Made by a program: the position numbers and the translations under genes. From Rhodobacterales bacterium CG2_30_65_12 (lineage in GTDB: Bacteria > Pseudomonadota > Alphaproteobacteria > Rhodobacterales > Rhodobacteraceae): 11,359 nt of DNA. Location of the stretch: assembly GCA_001873585.1 (NCBI GenBank), contig MNZL01000103.1:1-11359 (forward strand). Reading direction: 5' to 3'. The notes under the pieces were generated by a model. The model had not been told where the DNA came from and made no database searches. It was given only the letters and a program-made list of their open reading frames with translations. Shown here piece after piece: positions 7,229-11,359 of the stretch. The first letter of the stretch is position 1; every line of letters starts with the position of its first letter.

Positions 7229-7302
7229 TCGCAGCCGGGCCTTGACGGGTATCAACAACACGCCCGAAGTGGGTGGGCAAACTGGCGGCGAGGAGTTGCG
7301 CC

Positions 7303-8052
7303 ATGGTCGAAATCGTCACCGTCACCGCCGAAAACGTCGATACATATGGATTTTTCTGCAAGATGAGCGCGCGCAAGTCTGCGGCATGGCAGGCCAAGCG
7401 CGCCTGGCTCAGCGATCGCTTCGCCGAAGGGCTGCAATTGCGGCTGCTTGGTGAGGGCGAGCGCGGCTTCATCGAGTTCATGCCCGGTGCCAAAAGCTGG
7501 CGGGCGATCGAGGATGCCGATGCTTTCGTGGTGATCCACTGCCTCTGGGTGGTCGGCAAGTCGCGCGGCAAGGGCTATGCCAAGGCGCTGGTCGACCAAG
7601 CCGAGATCTGGGCGCGCGGCCACGGCTTTCGCGGTGTCGCCGCTCTCACCGGCAGCGGCAACTGGCTGATTTCGCCCGGCGTGCTGGAGCATCGCGGCTA
7701 CGATTGCGTCGATCAGGCCGAGAACGGCTTCGAACTCACCGTGAAGTCCTTCTCGGGCGGCGGCATGCCGAGGCTCAGCGGCGGCTGGCACACCAAGGCT
7801 GAAGCCTGCGGGCCGGGGCTCACGGTGTTGCGCACGGCCCAGTGCCCCTATCTCGAAGACGCCGCCGCCCACGCAAGGCGCGCCGCCAAAAAGCTGCGGC
7901 TCGCCTTCACCGACCGGGTGATCGAAACCGCCGAAGATCTGCGCGCCCTCTCGCCCTCGCCCTATGGCACCTACGCGCTGGTGCACGACGGCAAACTCCT
8001 GTCGTATCATTACCTGCAGGAAGCGCAGATCCTCGAACGGCTCGGCGCCTAA
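7303..8052 (+). CDS. GNAT acetyltransferase with YoaP/thioredoxin-like C-terminal domain
   Basis: The 249-residue protein has two parts. Residues about 1-150 form a GNAT fold: the acetyl-CoA loop is GKSRGKGYAKAL (85-96), followed by ALTGSGNWLISPGVLEHRGYD (114-134), the usual motif B region. Residues about 165-249 look like the YoaP-type domain found behind GNAT domains: LTVLRTAQCPY (173-183), then a helix rich in Ala and Lys, and a thioredoxin-like ending YALVHDGKLLSYHYL (224-238). The CPY motif carries a single cysteine. The substrate is unknown. The start at 7303 has GAGGAG with a 7-nt spacer; an in-frame ATG at 7273 lacks one. The gene follows the sulfotransferase by 74 nt and may be co-transcribed. 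It ends in the hairpin at 8046-8070. Confidence 0.85.
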   Translation: MVEIVTVTAENVDTYGFFCKMSARKSAAWQAKRAWLSDRFAEGLQLRLLGEGERGFIEFMPGAKSWRAIEDADAFVVIHCLWVVGKSRGKGYAKALVDQAEIWARGHGFRGVAALTGSGNWLISPGVLEHRGYDCVDQAENGFELTVKSFSGGGMPRLSGGWHTKAEACGPGLTVLRTAQCPYLEDAAAHARRAAKKLRLAFTDRVIETAEDLRALSPSPYGTYALVHDGKLLSYHYLQEAQILERLGA

Positions 8053-8070
8053 AGCATTTTGCTTTAGGCG
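8046..8070. terminator. Shared hairpin between convergent genes
   Basis: A perfect 10-bp inverted repeat, CGCCTAAAGC (8046-8055) and its complement (8061-8070), encloses the loop ATTTT. It contains the TAA stop of the GNAT gene (8050-8052) and the TAA stop of the opposing hydrolase (8064-8066). It probably ends or processes transcripts from both sides. Neither strand has a T-run after the stem, so it is not a classic intrinsic terminator. Confidence 0.55.
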
Positions 8071-8558
8071 AAGATCTCCGCCGCGGGCAGCACCCGCACC
8101 CGTTCAAGCGCGGCGAGCGTTTCGTTGGTGGTTGCGATCACCGCGCGCCAGTCGCGGCCTTCAGCGCCATGGCTGGTATGGGCGTCCGCCGCCAGCACCA
8201 CGGCAAAGCCGTTGGCCGCGCCTGCCCGCACCGTCGCGTCGATGCAGGCGTCCGACTGCATGCCGCAAACCACCAGCCGCTCGACGCCAAAAATGGTCAA
8301 CTCCGCTTCCAGATCGGTCTCGGCAAAGGCGTTGCATTGCCCCGTCTCAAGCACCAGCTCGCCCTCGTCCGGCACAAAATCCGGGATCAGCGCGGCATCG
8401 GGGCCCACCCGCGTATCGGTGATCCAGATCACGTCCGCCCCGGTCGCGCGCGCCGCCGCCACCAGGGCTCGCACCGCAGGCACGATCTCACCCGGGTTCG
8501 GCGTCTCGTCCGCCAGAAGGCTTACTTGCATGTCGATCACCAGAAGCGCCGTCTGCAT
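8064..8558 (-). CDS. Isochorismatase-family cysteine hydrolase, catalytic lysine missing
   Basis: The family includes nicotinamidase, isochorismatase and YcaC-like hydrolases with an Asp-Lys-Cys triad. In this 164-residue protein the aspartate is D9 (ALLVIDMQ) and the nucleophile C105 (VVCGMQSDACIDAT). The position usually occupied by lysine, before the (C)NAF segment, is T72 (LETGQCNAF). Lysine loss suggests changed or lost hydrolase activity; frame and length show no decay. The substrate cannot be predicted. The start has a strong AGAGGTGA just upstream. It lies 71 nt downstream of argF on the same strand, past a GC hairpin repeat, so it may be the last gene of the arg transcript. Its stop codon lies in the hairpin shared with the convergent GNAT gene. 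Confidence 0.88.
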   Translation of the reverse strand: MQTALLVIDMQVSLLADETPNPGEIVPAVRALVAAARATGADVIWITDTRVGPDAALIPDFVPDEGELVLETGQCNAFAETDLEAELTIFGVERLVVCGMQSDACIDATVRAGAANGFAVVLAADAHTSHGAEGRDWRAVIATTNETLAALERVRVLPAAEIFA

Positions 8559-8569
8559 CTCTCACCTCT

Positions 8570-8617
8570 TTTTCTTGGGGCAAATACTCCGGGGGTCCGG
8601 GGGCAGCGCCCCCGGCC
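8570..8617 (-). repeat. Rhodobacterales intergenic hairpin element
   Basis: On the minus strand CCGGGGGC, GCT, GCCCCCGG form a perfect 8-bp stem (8597-8615), followed by ACCCCCGGAGTATTTG and then CCCCAAGAAAAAG. I recognise this as a widespread intergenic element of Rhodobacteraceae genomes (from memory, not searched). It fills the gap between argF and the hydrolase gene and runs into the latter's ribosome-binding site. It may reduce read-through from the arg operon or stabilise the 3' end of its mRNA. Confidence 0.6.
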
Positions 8618-8629
8618 TCGGCTTTGATC

Positions 8630-9556
<927 letters not shown>

Positions 9557-10732
9557 CTAGGCCCCTTTCACCTGGGCTGCGGCGGCGTCGAGCTTCTCGA
9601 TCGCCGTGGTGATATCGTCGTCGGAAATGTTGAGCGGCGGCAACAGGCGCACCACGTTGTCGGCCGCGGGCACGGTCAGCAAGTGCTGGTCATAGCCGGC
9701 CTTGACCAGATCGGTATTGCTCGCCTTGCATTTCATCCCAAGCATAAGCCCCAGCCCCCGCACCTCGTCAAACACGTCAGGGTGCACCGCCACCAGCCCT
9801 TCAAGCCCCTGGCGCAGCCGTGCGGCCTTGCGGCCCACCTCGGCCAGAAACGCAGGGTCGGAAACGATGTCCATCACCGCCGCGCCGACGGCGCAGCCCA
9901 GCGGATTGCCGCCATAGGTCGAGCCATGGCTGCCAAGCGTCATGCCAGAGGCCGCCGCCTCGCCGGCCAGCACCGCGCCCAGCGGGAAGCCGCCGCCGAT
10001 GCCCTTGGCAACCATCATGATATCGGGCGTGATCCCGGCCCATTCGTGGGCGAAGAGCCTGGCCGTGCGGCCCATGCCGCATTGCACCTCGTCCAGCACC
10101 AGCAGCGCGCCGGTCTCGTCGCACAGATCGCGCAGGCCCTTCAGGCATTGGTCGGGCACCACACGGATGCCGCCCTCGCCCTGCACCGGCTCGATCAGGA
10201 TCGCCGCCGTTCGGTCGGTAACGGCGGCGCGCAGCGCGTCGTGGTCGCCGAAGGGCACATGGACAAAGCCGGGCATCAGCGGCCCGAAGCCCTTGACCAG
10301 CTTCTGCGATCCGGCGGCGGCAATGGCGGCAGTGGAGCGGCCATGAAAGCTGCCCTCGAAGGTGACGATCTCGATCCGCTCGGGCTGGCCCTTTTCATAC
10401 CAGTATTTGCGCACCATCTTGACGCTGAGTTCCAGCGCCTCGGTGCCCGAATTGGTGAAAAATACCGTGTCGGCAAAGGTTGCCGCCACCAGCTTGTCGG
10501 CCAACGCCTGCTGCTCGGGGATCTGGTAGAGGTTCGAGACGTGCCAGAGCTTGCCCGCCTGCGTGGTAAGCGCTGCCACAAGTGCGGGATGGGCGTGGCC
10601 CAGCGCATTTACCGCGATCCCGGCGCCCAGATCGAGGTAACGTCGCCCGTCTACCGTGGTCAGCCAGGAGCCTTGCCCGCTCTCGAAAGCAAGAGGGCTG
10701 CGCGCGTAGGTGGGCAAAACGGACGGGATCAT
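9557..10732 (-). CDS. argD: Acetylornithine aminotransferase
   Basis: This PLP enzyme converts N-acetylglutamate semialdehyde to N-acetylornithine in arginine synthesis; ArgD proteins often also serve in lysine synthesis. In the 391-residue product, visible marks of class III aminotransferases are NSGTEA (94-99), FEGSFHGR (125-132), EPVQGEGG (181-188), LDEVQCGMGRT (213-223, D214 facing the PLP nitrogen) and the PLP lysine K243 in MMVAKGIGGGFPLG. RLLPPLNIS (362-370) carries the substrate-carboxylate arginine. I start at 10730-10732: AAGGA lies 8 nt upstream and the N-terminus MIPSVLPTYARSPLAFE is typical. A longer in-frame ATG at 10783 has no ribosome-binding site. It is the first gene of the argDF operon and is divergent to gcrA. 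ArgD is preferred over the succinylornithine or GABA enzymes because of the argF partner. Confidence 0.95.
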   Translation of the reverse strand: MIPSVLPTYARSPLAFESGQGSWLTTVDGRRYLDLGAGIAVNALGHAHPALVAALTTQAGKLWHVSNLYQIPEQQALADKLVAATFADTVFFTNSGTEALELSVKMVRKYWYEKGQPERIEIVTFEGSFHGRSTAAIAAAGSQKLVKGFGPLMPGFVHVPFGDHDALRAAVTDRTAAILIEPVQGEGGIRVVPDQCLKGLRDLCDETGALLVLDEVQCGMGRTARLFAHEWAGITPDIMMVAKGIGGGFPLGAVLAGEAAASGMTLGSHGSTYGGNPLGCAVGAAVMDIVSDPAFLAEVGRKAARLRQGLEGLVAVHPDVFDEVRGLGLMLGMKCKASNTDLVKAGYDQHLLTVPAADNVVRLLPPLNISDDDITTAIEKLDAAAAQVKGA

Positions 10733-10759
10733 CGGATCATTCCTTGCAGAAGAAGCCTT

Positions 10760-10788
10760 TGGGTGCCGCAGGGGCAGGCTCATGTCAA
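10760..10788 (-). promoter_or_regulatory. Possible promoter of argDF
   Basis: On the minus strand a perfect TTGACA (10783-10788) is followed after 17 nt by CACCCA (10760-10765), a poor -10 box. A start near 10753 would give a leader of about 20 nt, fitting the ribosome-binding site of argD. If this is the main promoter, the upstream Arg-rich frame (10839-10892) is not on the argD transcript. Confidence 0.35.
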
Positions 10789-10838
10789 TATTTTGCGGAA
10801 GGTTGCGCCGCTTTGGCGCGGGGCGTGACGGCGCTGCG

Positions 10839-10892
10839 TCAGGCGCAGATGCGTCGGCGTCGGATCTCGGTATCGGCGAGAAGCGCGGTCAT
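10839..10892 (-). CDS. Candidate Arg-rich leader peptide upstream of argDF (speculative)
   Basis: A minus-strand frame encodes the 17-residue MTALLADTEIRRRRICA. Four consecutive arginine codons (CGA CGC CGA CGC, 10851-10862) come shortly before TGA, and the stop is 106 nt ahead of argD. A run of the end-product's codons before a biosynthetic operon is the signature of ribosome-mediated attenuation. There is no ribosome-binding site. However, a weak TGGACT, 17 nt, CATCCT lies just upstream and would place the transcript start near the A of the ATG, giving a leaderless frame, as known for trpL in Sinorhizobium. Downstream, GCGCC occurs at 10842-10846, 10830-10834 and 10815-10819, each able to pair with GGCGC (10805-10809). 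No T-run follows, so a terminator is not evident. Arg runs also arise by chance in GC-rich DNA. Confidence 0.28.
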   Translation of the reverse strand: MTALLADTEIRRRRICA

Positions 10893-10986
10893 GGCGGCAG
10901 GATGGGCGGCATTGCCCGCAAAGTCCATCCGAATTTGCCCGGCTTCGCCCGTGGTGCCGGGTGGCGCCTTGTGTCTCCCCGCGGGG

Positions 10987-11015
10987 CTGACTAAAGTGTC
11001 GGCTTGCTGTATGAG
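10987..11015 (+). promoter_or_regulatory. Likely promoter of gcrA
   Basis: CTGACT (10987-10992) and TATGAG (11010-11015) are 17 nt apart, giving a leader of about 30 nt before gcrA. A perfect palindrome CCCCGCGGGG (10977-10986) directly abuts the -35 box and could be an operator. I see no GANTC site between argD and gcrA. The remainder of this 319-bp gap holds only the argD-side elements listed separately. Confidence 0.42.
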
Positions 11016-11051
11016 AGCCGCAAAGCGCGCTGCCGAGAGGATGAAACGTCG

Positions 11052-11359
11052 ATGTCCTGGACCGATGAACGGGTGGAAACCCTCAAGAAGATGTGGGCCG
11101 AGGGGCAATCGGCCAGCCAGATTGCCAAGGAGTTGGGCGGCGTCACCCGCAACGCGGTGATCGGCAAGGTGCACCGGCTGGGACTTTCAAACCGGGCCGG
11201 CGGCGGCACACCGACTGCGGCAACGGCCAAGCCGGCGCTTGCGGAAAAGCCGCCCAAGGCCGCCGCAAAGGCCAAACCGACGCCAAAAAAGGCCGAAAAC
11301 CCGGAGCAGGACAAGGCCCAGGCCACCGACGCGCCCGCGCCGGAAAAGCCGGCCGCCGC
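11052..11359 (+). CDS. gcrA: GcrA cell cycle regulator (3' end beyond window)
   Basis: GcrA is an alphaproteobacterial transcription factor that binds CcrM-methylated GANTC sites and the housekeeping sigma factor; in Caulobacter it activates S-phase genes. The frame is open to the window edge, giving 102 codons of a partial protein. The first 47 residues are the unmistakable GcrA helix-turn-helix domain: MSWTDERVETLKKMW, then ASQIAKELG, TRNAVIGKVHRLGLS. The Ala/Pro/Lys-rich linker follows from about residue 50. The C-terminal sigma-contacting part lies outside the window. The start at 11052 matches the invariant MSWTDERV; AGAGGA lies about 10 nt upstream. It is transcribed away from argD, from the probable promoter at 10987-11015. 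Confidence 0.95.
   Translation, partial: MSWTDERVETLKKMWAEGQSASQIAKELGGVTRNAVIGKVHRLGLSNRAGGGTPTAATAKPALAEKPPKAAAKAKPTPKKAENPEQDKAQATDAPAPEKPAA

Noticed and set aside
7242..7270. TTGACG as a promoter of the GNAT gene
   Set aside because: No acceptable -10 box lies 16-18 nt downstream; co-transcription with the sulfotransferase is equally likely.
7252..8010. A 252-codon minus-strand frame opposite the GNAT gene
   Set aside because: The plus strand encodes the GNAT acetyl-CoA loop with a good ribosome-binding site; the opposite frame has no recognisable motif.
10839..11174. A 111-codon minus-strand frame covering the start of gcrA
   Set aside because: Its upstream part is the shadow of the GcrA helix-turn-helix. 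Only the last 17 codons, which are intergenic and Arg-rich, were kept as a speculative leader.

Overview
This GC-rich window looks like chromosome from an alphaproteobacterium, most likely of the Rhodobacterales (Rhodobacteraceae). Four things point there: a GcrA-type cell-cycle regulator at the right edge; a DUF5928-like GT14 glycosyltransferase; a zf-CHCC protein of the NDUFS6 type; and a short intergenic element, a GC hairpin followed by CCGGAGTATTTG and CAAGAAAAAG, which I recognise from that family. No rRNA, tRNA, CRISPR array or insertion sequence was seen.

Left part (1-3879, minus strand). rpsD (ribosomal protein S4) has a GTG start, a strong promoter (TTGACT, 16 nt, TATAAG) and an unusually long, structured leader of about 190 nt. 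It ends in a clear hairpin terminator. polA, a complete three-domain DNA polymerase I, lies upstream and ends 35 nt before the rpsD promoter.

Middle part (4026-8558). On the minus strand a GT14 glycosyltransferase is followed by a HIT hydrolase, whose ribosome-binding site overlaps the glycosyltransferase stop codon. Then comes a small zinc-binding protein with its own likely promoter. Divergent from the glycosyltransferase, across an AT-rich spacer, is a family-2 carbohydrate sulfotransferase on the plus strand, followed by a GNAT acetyltransferase with a thioredoxin-like tail. The divergent pair suggests synthesis or modification of a sulfated surface glycan. The GNAT gene converges on an isochorismatase-like hydrolase that lacks the family's catalytic lysine. 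A perfect 10-bp hairpin between them contains both stop codons.

Right part (8570-11359). argD and argF form a tight minus-strand arginine-biosynthesis operon (TAG of argD directly followed by ATG of argF), possibly extending to the hydrolase through the Rhodobacterales repeat. The 319-bp gap between argD and the divergent gcrA gene holds a candidate TTGACA promoter for argD, a candidate gcrA promoter, and a possible 17-residue leader peptide with four consecutive arginine codons on the argD strand. This peptide is the most interesting lead: it could be a previously undescribed arginine-sensing attenuator, although chance cannot be excluded from one sequence. gcrA runs off the right edge.
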